A DNA stretch of 64,000 nucleotides, taken from contig NZ_CP024808.1 in assembly GCF_002787055.1 (NCBI RefSeq), positions 1,328,328 to 1,392,327 of the forward strand. The letters run 5' to 3'. Below the pieces are notes generated by a model. That model did not search any database, was not told where the DNA came from, and saw only the letters and a program-made list of their open reading frames with translations. Position numbers and translations under genes: made by a program. Below, piece after piece: positions 43,002-50,904 of the stretch (position 1 is its first letter; each line of letters starts with the position of its first letter). This DNA is from Candidatus Nitrosotenuis aquarius. Lineage in GTDB: Archaea > Thermoproteota > Nitrososphaeria > Nitrososphaerales > Nitrosopumilaceae.

Positions 43002-44282
43002 TCTTCCAAGTATTATAGTAGCTGCAACTGCCGAACCTAGGATCAGAATTACAAGTGGGCCGAATTCTGGGACGACCATTATGGTGAACTCAGTTCCCTG
43101 GCCTGTCCCGCGCAGATTGTTGAATTGTATGGTTGTTTGGCCTTTCTGTGATTCTGTAAAGGTATAGTCTGCAAAATCTCCGCCAATCTGGGCGTTTGCG
43201 GATTTTTTGTACAGTTCTTTTCCGTTTTGTAATATCACAAAGTCGTATGATGTGTTCCGGAGCAGCTCGCCTGTCTTTCCGTCCCTGAATGTATAGATGA
43301 ACTTGGTATTCTTGCCTGGCTCTATTGTCTCTGGCTCCCATGACATGTCCACCTGGAGCGATTCGTCCTTTGTCATTGCAATTACTGGGAAGACTAGCTT
43401 CTCGCCTACCTTGAGCTCAAACTTCATTCCCTGGGGATTTTCAATTCCTGCGCTTTTTTGGGCCTGCTTGAGGTATCGTATGGTGTCCTGTGTTAGGACA
43501 AAGTGGACTATTCGCTCGTCCTCTATGGAATAATCATCTATTGTTACTGACGACTTGAAGAGATCTATTCCGTTTACGGTGCCTGAATAACTGGGCACCA
43601 TAAAGTCCGAAAAGCCCTTTGGAAAGTGAATCTCCTCGTGGACCACTTCTGTATGGGAGATGTTTTGCTCGCTCCACTCAAACGGCATCTCTAGCGTTAT
43701 GGAATTTGTCTCCGGAGAATAATCAAAGCCTGAAACCTTGTCGTAATATGACTTGACGCGAAATTCTACCGGCGTTCCATCCTTGCCCTGCTCATCATAG
43801 TAATGGTTTGTAATTGATGTGATGTACGTGGAAAAGGCCTGGTTTTGCAGCTCACTGGAATCAAGGCTCTTTATCTCTACGTCAAAGCGGTACAGGCCTC
43901 CGGAATTTAGAATTGGGCCGGAAATTTGTATTGGATCTGTTCCTGTTATTTTTATTTCAGGGTCATCTGTTGGATTTACATTTATTCTTAGTATGCCGTT
44001 TGTGGTGGCAAAAGACTCCCTGAAAATTTGGCTTCCTTCATGATGTAGCGCAACTAGCAATACTGCATCGACGTTTTGTGTAGTAAGAGAATCGGTTACC
44101 GTCATGACTATTTGCTTTTGTGCAGACTCGGAAAATTCTGTCGGGATGATCTGTGTGGTCACGGAAATCTTTCTGTCTTCTACGTTTAGTGATATTGTCT
44201 CAAGGCCTAGTCCGTGGCCATATGCATTTGCGGCCGATAGTATTATCGAGCTAATCAAAATAATGAAAATTATATTCTTCAA
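42984..44282 (-). CDS. Exported PEFG-CTERM surface protein
   Basis: A 432-residue protein with a signal peptide (1-20, ending ANAYGHG), a beta-rich body and a C-terminal sorting signal VVPEFGPLVILILGSAVAATIILG. This is the thaumarchaeal PEFG-CTERM motif with membrane helix, processed by an archaeosortase. Its middle (MPFEWSEQNISHTEVVHEEIHFPKGFSDF, YSGTVNGIDL) is homologous to the 552-residue protein at 57078. Role unknown; probably cell envelope. Confidence 0.88.
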   Translation of the reverse strand: MKNIIFIILISSIILSAANAYGHGLGLETISLNVEDRKISVTTQIIPTEFSESAQKQIVMTVTDSLTTQNVDAVLLVALHHEGSQIFRESFATTNGILRINVNPTDDPEIKITGTDPIQISGPILNSGGLYRFDVEIKSLDSSELQNQAFSTYITSITNHYYDEQGKDGTPVEFRVKSYYDKVSGFDYSPETNSITLEMPFEWSEQNISHTEVVHEEIHFPKGFSDFMVPSYSGTVNGIDLFKSSVTIDDYSIEDERIVHFVLTQDTIRYLKQAQKSAGIENPQGMKFELKVGEKLVFPVIAMTKDESLQVDMSWEPETIEPGKNTKFIYTFRDGKTGELLRNTSYDFVILQNGKELYKKSANAQIGGDFADYTFTESQKGQTTIQFNNLRGTGQGTEFTIMVVPEFGPLVILILGSAVAATIILGRSVFFQ

Positions 44283-44332
44283 GAATAATTGGTGTCATGT
44301 GTTGTTTTAATTAAGTCTTGACACTCTTGTGT

Positions 44333-44569
44333 CTAGAATCGTAAATTTCTTGACGGATTTTTTAATCCCTGTAAGTAATAACCCTTGATTTCTCCTATGA
44401 TCCATTTTTCAAGACACGCATTGCATATTGTCTTTAGAATGATTCCTCCCTGAACCCAGGTCTTTATCTTATTGTATCCGCCTTCTGGTCTTTCTTGAAC
44501 AAAACAACCACAATTACAGCAACTATGGTATATGGTGTCTTTTCCTAGTATCTCTGTCATTTTTTGCAC
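44333..44569 (-). CDS. Small zinc-ribbon-like protein
   Basis: A 78-residue protein with CCNCGCF near residues 17-23 and CNACLEKW near 48-55, two cysteine clusters that fit a zinc ribbon, then a basic tail. Start ATG at 44569 or 44560. Probably a nucleic-acid or protein-binding module; no family recognised. Two hairpins precede it (44575-44625). Confidence 0.7.
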   Translation of the reverse strand: MQKMTEILGKDTIYHSCCNCGCFVQERPEGGYNKIKTWVQGGIILKTICNACLEKWIIGEIKGYYLQGLKNPSRNLRF

Positions 44570-44574
44570 ATCCT

Positions 44575-44625
44575 GATGATGGGGTTGACCATCATCTGGT
44601 TGGTAGTCAAGGTTCTGCGGAACCT
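44575..44625. other. Two inverted repeats in the leader of the zinc-ribbon gene
   Basis: GATGATGG (44575-44582) pairs with CCATCATC (44589-44596) across 6 nt, and AGGTTC (44610-44615) pairs with GAACCT (44620-44625) across 4 nt. On the minus strand they would fold in the leader of the gene starting at 44569. A structured leader or operator; no riboswitch class recognised. Confidence 0.45.
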
Positions 44626-44645
44626 ATGCCTAGGAATAATCAGTG

Positions 44646-44707
44646 TTATTAATAAATATATTTATTATTAATAATTTCTAATAATGTTTTACAGATTATT
44701 AATAATC
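44646..44707. promoter_or_regulatory. Triple TTATTAATAA palindrome cluster
   Basis: The 10-bp palindrome TTATTAATAA occurs at 44646-44655, 44665-44674 and 44696-44705; the last extends to GATTATTAATAATC. It lies between the divergent zinc-ribbon gene and the 84-residue gene and is a candidate operator array. Confidence 0.45.
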
Positions 44708-44736
44708 ATTAAATAGCCTACTAATAGAATCATAAC

Positions 44737-44991
44737 ATGACAAAGACGTTTAGTCTGGAAATAGAAACATCTGGGATTAATTCGACAGATGCAGCAGATT
44801 GGGCAAATGAAATGACCAATGTATATGCTGATGTTGAAGTCTCTGATGTAAAGATCTCAGGAAACAAGATTTCATGCAAGATAGGACTGGCCGGCATTGA
44901 TGACACGACACCAGATGACATCAAAATGAAGGTCGAAGAATACCTGACCATGAATGAAGCATTCACTGCAACAAAGATTTCCTGTCATTAA
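44737..44991 (+). CDS. 84-residue protein of unknown function
   Basis: A small acidic protein, apparently alpha/beta (TFSLEIETSGI, helix DAADWANEMTNVYADV, strands EVSDVKISGNKISCKIGL). Two Cys, one in the C-terminal KISCH. The betaalphabeta order recalls small metal-binding or ferredoxin-like folds but no CxxC motif is present. Start ATG with TATA-like AT-rich sequence upstream. Convergent with the Lrp-type ligand-binding gene. Confidence 0.7.
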   Translation: MTKTFSLEIETSGINSTDAADWANEMTNVYADVEVSDVKISGNKISCKIGLAGIDDTTPDDIKMKVEEYLTMNEAFTATKISCH

Positions 44992-45001
44992 TTTTTTTAT
45001 T

Positions 45002-45253
45002 CTAATTAGCTAGTATTTCCGTATTTTTTGTCATTAGGATCAGTACAGATCTTACTTTTGTAATTTTTCTTAATTCCCATGTTATGGTTTCGTTAAGCTC
45101 TTCCATGGAATCTGATTCCAGTTTTGCAACTATGTCATATATGCCAACGACCCGATCTGCATTTTTTACAATATGGATTTTTCTAATTTCCTGCAAAACA
45201 AATTTTTCTTCATTTTCCTGACAATTAATAAAAGCAAAAATGATCATTTTCAT
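45002..45253 (-). CDS. Stand-alone Lrp/AsnC ligand-binding (RAM) domain protein
   Basis: An 83-residue protein with the alpha/beta RAM layout: IIFAFINCQENEEKFVLQEIRKIHIVKNADRVVGIYDIVAKLES, then the helix MEELNETITWELRKITKVRSVLILM. It lacks a helix-turn-helix. Such single-domain proteins form oligomers that bind amino acids or partner full Lrp regulators. The ligand is unknown. Confidence 0.85.
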   Translation of the reverse strand: MKMIIFAFINCQENEEKFVLQEIRKIHIVKNADRVVGIYDIVAKLESDSMEELNETITWELRKITKVRSVLILMTKNTEILAN

Positions 45254-45275
45254 ACACCTGCAAAAATTCCTTCAA

Positions 45276-45449
45276 TCATTTCTGGAGTTTTTCAGCTTCT
45301 GCCTTGCTAAGGATTCGAAATACCGTCAATCCTGTGATCGAACTTTTTCCTTTTACAGCCCATCTGCTATTTTTGAGCTGAACAAGTTTTGGTTCTAGGA
45401 TTTTGACTTTTTTTCTTGCCTTTACATCGTATGCTTCGTATTCTTTCAT
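45276..45449 (-). CDS. 57-residue basic conserved protein
   Basis: ATG at 45449 (minus) and TGA at 45276-45278 give a 57-residue basic protein: MKEYEAYDVKARKKVKILEP, then KLVQLKNSRWAVKGKSSITG and LTVFRILSKAEAEKLQK. Short basic proteins with a WAVKG/TxFRI pattern are familiar from thaumarchaeal genomes, from memory, without known function. The codon pattern and repeated beta-strand residues support coding. It lies 22 nt upstream of the RAM gene on the same strand, probably one transcript. Confidence 0.65.
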   Translation of the reverse strand: MKEYEAYDVKARKKVKILEPKLVQLKNSRWAVKGKSSITGLTVFRILSKAEAEKLQK

Positions 45450-45533
45450 GCTCTTCTATTGGATTAGTTAATATTAAAATATTATGTCAATCTTATTAAT
45501 TATTAATATTAAATTGTATTATAATTAATAATC

Positions 45534-45541
45534 TTTAAATA
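45534..45541 (+). promoter_or_regulatory. TATA box of the 155-residue gene
   Basis: TTTAAATA about 27 nt before the TTG at 45565, predicting a leaderless TTG start. Confidence 0.5.
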
Positions 45542-45564
45542 TTGTAATATGTCATGCTGATCAC

Positions 45565-46032
45565 TTGATTACATACGCAAACAAAAAACTGCTAGATGAA
45601 AAAAGAACTGGGAAGATAAACTATCACACTCACAAGTTTTCAGCCGAATCGGACATGTTCTATAACGTATTGCATTTTTCTAATACAAATTCAGCGTCAA
45701 TTCTACAAATTGGTAATACTGATTTGTTTTATTCCCCGTTTTATTTCTCTGATGGCACATTAACTGACATTAATATCTATTACATAAAAAGTCAGAAACT
45801 CAAAAATGCCCTAAAAGAAACTAAAGTAATCCGGTTTAGTCCTGGAACAGGGGAATGGCTTCCAATGAAAGGCGATCTAAAAGATACTTATGCGTGGTTT
45901 TTTGTATCGCAAATAATCTCTACTACATCTCTTGAAATCCAGGAAATCTTTGAGATGGAGGAAAACCTGCAAAAAGCAAATTCTGAAAACGCTGAAAATA
46001 TGCAAAAATTGGCTGGTAATCAGACACACTAG
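45565..46032 (+). CDS. 155-residue protein of unknown function
   Basis: Starts at TTG 45565, matching the predicted transcript start; the nearest ATG (45554) is out of frame. The body is rich in aromatics (FYNVLHFSNTNSASILQIGNTDLFYSPFYF) and ends in a helical acidic segment (LEIQEIFEMEENLQKANSENAENMQKL). No signal peptide. Not recognised. Its stop abuts the convergent NikR-like gene. Confidence 0.65.
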   Translation: MITYANKKLLDEKRTGKINYHTHKFSAESDMFYNVLHFSNTNSASILQIGNTDLFYSPFYFSDGTLTDINIYYIKSQKLKNALKETKVIRFSPGTGEWLPMKGDLKDTYAWFFVSQIISTTSLEIQEIFEMEENLQKANSENAENMQKLAGNQTH

Positions 46033-46416
46033 CTACATTGCAATAAGCTTGACTGTATCCATGTTTTTGTTGGTTTGAAACCCCTGCGTAATTTCTTTTA
46101 TTTGCTTGCTATCGCCATCTAGAATGAATAATTCCATGCAGCGCTCCCCATCTATTTTACTGTGAAGCTGTGTGGTGATGAGTGTTTCATAGTCGTGTTT
46201 TATGTCTGAGACAATGTCGTCGTATTCATCATCATGTATGACAAGCAAAATTGCATGCTGCTTTCCAGAAAGCTCGTTTTTTTGTTTTTCTTCAGAGACA
46301 AAGGTACGAATCCCAGCTCGAATTACTTCCGATCGGCCAGAAAACCCCAGTGATTTTTGCAGTTTGTCTATTTCCGAGAGAATCTCTTCGTTTAGGGAAA
46401 TTGAGACTATTGTCAT
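46033..46416 (-). CDS. NikR-like ribbon-helix-helix metal regulator
   Basis: A 127-residue regulator. The ribbon-helix-helix DNA-binding domain (2-45: IVSISLNEEILSEIDKLQKSLGFSGRSEVIRAGIR) is followed by a NikR-type ACT-like sensor. Aligned with E. coli NikR, nickel ligands His76, His87 and Cys95 are kept (His74, His85, Cys93) but His89 is Lys87. A changed metal preference is therefore possible. It is divergent from the zinc-type ABC transporter across 134 bp, which suggests it controls that operon (inference). Confidence 0.88.
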   Translation of the reverse strand: MTIVSISLNEEILSEIDKLQKSLGFSGRSEVIRAGIRTFVSEEKQKNELSGKQHAILLVIHDDEYDDIVSDIKHDYETLITTQLHSKIDGERCMELFILDGDSKQIKEITQGFQTNKNMDTVKLIAM

Positions 46417-46531
46417 GGTAGAATTGTTATTAATTGGTATATAACTTTATTATGAAAAATTAATAATTTTACCTTGATTTTATTAATTGATATTAAAATT
46501 GCATACTAAATGTTATTAATATTACATAGAT

Positions 46532-46541
46532 TTATTAATAA
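46532..46541. promoter_or_regulatory. TTATTAATAA palindrome at the metal transporter start
   Basis: Same 10-bp palindrome as at 44646-44705, here 10-19 nt before the transporter start codon. A looser variant, TGTTATTAATATTACA, lies at about 46511-46526. A candidate site for the neighbouring ribbon-helix-helix regulator. Confidence 0.4.
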
Positions 46542-46550
46542 TTTTTTAAG

Positions 46551-47612
46551 ATGATTAATGTGAAAAAACCAATCATTGCAGCAATTGGAGTAGGAGTTGC
46601 AATTGTAATTGGTGTCATTTTAGTTGGTACACAGCAAAGTATGCTAACACCTCAATCGGATCTTTCAAGGCAAGACACCATGCTGTCGGAGCCTCAAGCT
46701 TCTAAAATCAAAATAATTGCATCATTTTATCCGCTGTACGAGTTTTCAAAAAATATTGTTGGCGACAGGGCGGAAATTTCTACATTTACTCCAATTGGAA
46801 TTGAACCGCATGACTGGGAACCGAGCACTGGTGATCTTGTTGCGCTAAAAGAATCTGACATCTTTGTGTATAATGGAGGTGGAATGGAACCGTTTGTGGA
46901 TAAGCTAATTGACTCAGGAGAATATTCTAATGTTCTTTTCGTAGAGACTGTTCATGGAATTGATCTTATCGAGACAGAAAGTCACGATGAGGACCATGCC
47001 GAAGAAGAGCATACTGAAGGATCTACGGAGCACATAGATGATGAACATGCAAATGACGAGAACGAAAGCCATGCCCATGAATTTCCATATGATCCGCATG
47101 TATGGCTTGATCCAATTCTGGCAAAAGAGCAAGTCATGATAATAAAGGACGCACTAATCAAAGTGGATGCAGACAATGCACAACATTATGAGGATAATGC
47201 AAATGCCTACTCTGCAAAACTGGATGAGCTTGACTCTAAAATAAAAACAGAGCTATCAAGCTGCAACAAGGACACCATAGTTCCATTCCACAATGCGTTT
47301 TCATATTTTGGAAACAGGTACGGAATAAAAATCCACGCGTTATCTGGCCTTGCACCAGAATCTGAGGCTACTGCAAGTGACCTAAAAGAGCTAATCGACT
47401 TTGTAAAAGAAAACCAAATCAAAATAATCTTTGCAGAAGAATTGGTTGATCCAAAACTTGCCAAAGTTCTTGCGGATGAAGCCGGAGCTCAGGTTTTGGT
47501 TTTGAGCCCGCTTGAGGGAATAACTGCAGAAGAGCAGGCAAACGGCACGTCATATATTGAGAAAATGGAAGAAAATCTAAAGAACATCAAAGTGGCCCTT
47601 GAATGTCAATGA
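46551..47612 (+). CDS. znuA: Metal ABC transporter substrate-binding protein (ZnuA-like)
   Basis: A 353-residue cluster A-I binding protein with an N-terminal membrane anchor (8-26). Metal-site histidines are seen in IEPHDWEPS (His87), DPHVWLDP (His183) and PFHNAFSYF. Between the first two lies a His/Asp/Glu-rich loop (about 145-176, HDEDHAEEEHTEGSTEH...) typical of zinc-capturing ZnuA. Delivers zinc, or possibly manganese, to ZnuB. First gene of znuA-C-B; its end overlaps znuC. Confidence 0.93.
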   Translation: MINVKKPIIAAIGVGVAIVIGVILVGTQQSMLTPQSDLSRQDTMLSEPQASKIKIIASFYPLYEFSKNIVGDRAEISTFTPIGIEPHDWEPSTGDLVALKESDIFVYNGGGMEPFVDKLIDSGEYSNVLFVETVHGIDLIETESHDEDHAEEEHTEGSTEHIDDEHANDENESHAHEFPYDPHVWLDPILAKEQVMIIKDALIKVDADNAQHYEDNANAYSAKLDELDSKIKTELSSCNKDTIVPFHNAFSYFGNRYGIKIHALSGLAPESEATASDLKELIDFVKENQIKIIFAEELVDPKLAKVLADEAGAQVLVLSPLEGITAEEQANGTSYIEKMEENLKNIKVALECQ

Positions 47613-48400
47613 AAGCACTCCAAGTCTCTGACGTTTCCATATCGTACAATGGAAGTCTTGCAATAGACAAGGTAAGTTTTGATGTGGAAGAAGGCGACCT
47701 CTTGGGCATAGTCGGTCCAAACGGCGCTGGAAAGACAACTTTGTTTCGCGCAATTTTGGGCCTGCAAAACTATTCTGGTGCAATAAGGTTGTTCGGCCTT
47801 GAGGGAAAAAAATATCATCCATTGTTGCCCCTAATTGGATATGTCTCCCAAAAAGTAAACTTTGAGCAAAACTTTCCTGCAACAGTCTCTGAGGTGGTGG
47901 CAATGGGGCTTTTGCCAGAAAAAAAACTTCACAAGAGCGCAACCATACTGCAAAACTGTGGATGTTGCTGGAATCGCATCTACAAAAAAATTAACAAAGA
48001 CAGTGACAAGGTTCTGGAAGCATTAAGAACAGTAAACTTGGAATCATACAAGGACAGAAGAATTGGCGAGCTTTCTGGAGGGGAGCTACAGCGAGTCTTT
48101 ATTGCAAAAGCACTAGTCAAGGATCCGATTTTATTGATACTGGACGAGCCGGTAACCGGCGTTGACGTAGAGACACAAAAGAAATTCTATGGCGTAATAA
48201 AAAAAATCAACGAGGAAAACAAGATAACAATAGTTTGGTCGTCGCATGACTTGGAAGCAATTGCTAAACTTGCAAACAGAGTTGCATGCATGAACAGACA
48301 ACTCTTTTTCCACGGCCAAAAGGAGGAATTCTTCTCAAACAAGGACTTGCTCAAGACCTACACGGAATCTGCAATGCAGATGCACATGCATCACCACTGA
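47603..48400 (+). CDS. znuC: Metal ABC transporter ATP-binding protein (ZnuC-like)
   Basis: A 265-residue ABC ATPase. Walker A GPNGAGKTT (38-46), signature LSGGELQR, Walker B LLILDEP and switch His in WSSHD. Between the Q-loop region and the signature there is an inserted helix with three close cysteines, Cys119, Cys121 and Cys122 (QNCGCCWNRIYKK), not usual for the family. Start is ATG at 47603 or 47609, both overlapping the znuA stop. Confidence 0.94.
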   Translation: MSMKALQVSDVSISYNGSLAIDKVSFDVEEGDLLGIVGPNGAGKTTLFRAILGLQNYSGAIRLFGLEGKKYHPLLPLIGYVSQKVNFEQNFPATVSEVVAMGLLPEKKLHKSATILQNCGCCWNRIYKKINKDSDKVLEALRTVNLESYKDRRIGELSGGELQRVFIAKALVKDPILLILDEPVTGVDVETQKKFYGVIKKINEENKITIVWSSHDLEAIAKLANRVACMNRQLFFHGQKEEFFSNKDLLKTYTESAMQMHMHHH

Positions 48401-48401
48401 T

Positions 48402-49241
48402 ATGGCACTTGAAGTCTTTGGCTATGCATTTATGCAAAAGGGACTCATTGCCGGCTCCGCAATTGCCATAATCTGCTCCCTGATGGGCACATTCTTGGTT
48501 CTTCGGCGATATTCCTTGTTTGGCGATGCATTGTCCCACATGGCGTTTGGCGGAATATCTCTGGGGTTGTTCTCTGGGATTTATCCGCTGTGGACTGCAT
48601 ATGCTGTTTCTATTTTGGGTGCGCTAGGCATGACCAAGCTTCGAAAAAGCACGAAAATCTCTGGCGATGCGGCAATTGCTGTATTATTGGTGTCTGGATT
48701 TGGAACCGGCGTATTATTGATATCTGCAACAGGGGGATTCTCTGTGGATCTGTTTAGCTTTTTGTTTGGAAGCATACTTTTGATCAGCAACGAAGACACC
48801 ATACTTATTCTTGGGATTAGTACAGGTGTAGTTGCATCTTTGGTGTTGTTGCGAAAACAACTGCTTCATTTTACTTTTGATGAGGAGCAGGCAAGAGTAA
48901 GCGGACTGAATGTTGATAGGCTCAACTATGTTTTTGTAATAATTTCCGGAATCACAGTTATTACTTCGATGAGGCTGGTTGGAATTTTGCTGATATCTGC
49001 GCTGATTGTTCTGCCAAATATTACAAGTATGCTTTTAGGTAAAAGCTTCAAGCAGACAGTAATTGCATCGATTTCGATTTCCATGTTCTCTGTTGTACTT
49101 GGAATAGTATTGTCGTATTACCTTGATTTGGCGCCATCCGGCACAATAGTGATGATCTCTGTTGCTATCTTGGTTGCAACCCTTTGTGCAAAATATCTTG
49201 GCTTGATTGGTAAAGCCACGCCACTTGCAAAAGCTATCTAG
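48402..49241 (+). CDS. znuB: Metal ABC transporter permease (ZnuB-like)
   Basis: A 279-residue permease of the ABC-3 family with eight to nine membrane segments. Family blocks include LRRYSLFGDALSHMAFGGISLG, FDEEQARVSGLNVDRLNYVF and MRLVGILLISALIVLPNITSMLLGKSF. It follows znuC by one base. Its 3' end overlaps the convergent coiled-coil gene by 8 nt. Confidence 0.95.
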   Translation: MALEVFGYAFMQKGLIAGSAIAIICSLMGTFLVLRRYSLFGDALSHMAFGGISLGLFSGIYPLWTAYAVSILGALGMTKLRKSTKISGDAAIAVLLVSGFGTGVLLISATGGFSVDLFSFLFGSILLISNEDTILILGISTGVVASLVLLRKQLLHFTFDEEQARVSGLNVDRLNYVFVIISGITVITSMRLVGILLISALIVLPNITSMLLGKSFKQTVIASISISMFSVVLGIVLSYYLDLAPSGTIVMISVAILVATLCAKYLGLIGKATPLAKAI

Positions 49242-50850
49242 TAAAGTGGGAAAACGAGTTTCTCTTGTCGTCTTCTGATTCTAACCGCTTTATCTGAAAT
49301 TTCAGATCGTCAAATTCCAGCTGGCACTGGCGTTTTTTGGAGTTTAGCTCATCAAATGCGTCTTCCAGCTTTTGGATTTTGTCTCGAAGTTGCGAGATCT
49401 CTGCCTTTAGCGAGTCCCGCTCTGGCCTCAGATATGATATGACATCGCGGACGTCTTGCAGTTCCTGGGCTGCCAGCCTTTTTTGCTCATAGTCCATTTC
49501 TGACTTTTTGATTTTTGATTTGAGGTCGGCTAGTTCGTGCTCAAGGGACTCTTTTTCTAATTTTAGATGAGCAATTATTGCCTTGAATTCCCCAAGTCTT
49601 TCCTTTTCTTGCTGCCTTTGCTCAATTTCGTATTCTGCCTTTTTGATCTTGTTGTGCATTTGCTCTAGTTCCGCCTGCAGGGTTTCCTTTTCCGCCTGAA
49701 GTGAGGACACTGAGAATCGCACGTCTTCCAGCTTTTCACTTGCCATTTTGCGCTCTTGGTATTCAAGCTCGGCCGTCTTCGTCTTTGATCGAAGCTCGTC
49801 AAGCTCCGATTTGAGTGCCTGCTTGTCCAGCTTGAGGTATTCGAGAACCGATCTTGCGTCTTGGATCTCTTTTAGGGCTGAGATTTTTTCCTCATATTCC
49901 TTTTTTGCGCCTGCAATCTTTTGTTCTAGTTCCTTGAGTTCTAGTTTTGGTTCTTTGTTTTGATTCTCTAAATTTTTTACTTCTAGCTGTAATGCCTGTT
50001 TTTTTGATTCTAGTGATTTGACTTGAGTGGTGAGATCCTCGATTTGACTTGTCTGCAGGGTTTTCTGCTCGTATTCTAGTTCTGCCTTTTTTATCTTCCA
50101 TCGCAGCTCTAAGAGTTTCTTTTCTCCATCCTTTAGCTCTTGCTGCTGGATTTGTACTAAGCCTCCCAAGTCTTGTGTCTGTATTGAATTGAAGCTGACC
50201 AGATCCTGGTCAGATGTGGCTGCATCAAATTCACTCATTGCAGGTTCACTCAAAGTGCTTAGCTGTAATGTGGAATCATCTGAAGAATTTGTCTGCTGTC
50301 GTACTTCGTTTAGCTTTTCTCGAAATTGCGCTATCTGGGATTCTTTTTGTTTTATTGTGTTTTTGAATTGTTGGAGTTCTTCTCGTATGGAATCTGCATC
50401 CGATTGTAAATCCGTTATGTTTGATTGGGCATATTTTGTTATCATGTTTGCAATTTTTTCTTCATTTTCTTGTGATTGAGGAGTAAAGTTTACACCGTCA
50501 AACGTGCAGCTTCCTGAATCATCACAAAGTGGGTTGGATGTGAGAAGATCTTTGATCTTTGCTACGCGCTCTAGGCCTTCCTTCATTGATGATACCATCT
50601 TGGCAGTCTCGCTCACGTCGTCTGTCATTGCCGCAATGGACTTGGTTGTCTCTTCAAAAATCTGCCCTACTTTTGTAGCAGATGTGGTTGCATCTGGGGA
50701 TACTTTGTCTTGGGTTTCCTGAGGAGTTGGCGCACTGGCTTCTGGCGCTGCCTTGACCTCTTCTTTTGACTCTTCTCCAGTCTTTTCCTTTAGTCTATTT
50801 GCGAAATATCCGGCCCCCTTTTTGGGCTGGCTGTCTCCAGAACTGTGCAT
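49234..50850 (-). CDS. Large coiled-coil protein
   Basis: A 538-residue, highly charged protein. Residues 1-50 are Pro/Ala/Glu-rich and apparently disordered; from about 150 to the end it is almost continuous coiled coil built on repeats of about 60 residues (LKLEKESLEHELADLKSKIKKSEMDYEQKR, LQAEKETLQAELEQMHNKIKKAEYEIEQR). Two cysteines occur in NPLCDDSGSCTFDGVNF near residue 110. There is no membrane helix. Structural or SMC-like scaffolding role possible; no ATPase motif is present. Confidence 0.8.
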   Translation of the reverse strand: MHSSGDSQPKKGAGYFANRLKEKTGEESKEEVKAAPEASAPTPQETQDKVSPDATTSATKVGQIFEETTKSIAAMTDDVSETAKMVSSMKEGLERVAKIKDLLTSNPLCDDSGSCTFDGVNFTPQSQENEEKIANMITKYAQSNITDLQSDADSIREELQQFKNTIKQKESQIAQFREKLNEVRQQTNSSDDSTLQLSTLSEPAMSEFDAATSDQDLVSFNSIQTQDLGGLVQIQQQELKDGEKKLLELRWKIKKAELEYEQKTLQTSQIEDLTTQVKSLESKKQALQLEVKNLENQNKEPKLELKELEQKIAGAKKEYEEKISALKEIQDARSVLEYLKLDKQALKSELDELRSKTKTAELEYQERKMASEKLEDVRFSVSSLQAEKETLQAELEQMHNKIKKAEYEIEQRQQEKERLGEFKAIIAHLKLEKESLEHELADLKSKIKKSEMDYEQKRLAAQELQDVRDVISYLRPERDSLKAEISQLRDKIQKLEDAFDELNSKKRQCQLEFDDLKFQIKRLESEDDKRNSFSHFTR

Positions 50851-50904
50851 GCTTGAAAACAGGCAAAGTGGAATAATACCACATTGTAGTTCAAAAAGAA
50901 CAAA

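Noticed and set aside
44555-44580. Similarity of TTTGCACATCCTGAT near the zinc-ribbon gene to the archaellin promoter block
   Set aside because: The match lacks CACACT and a TATA box and is on the opposite strand relative to the gene; probably chance.
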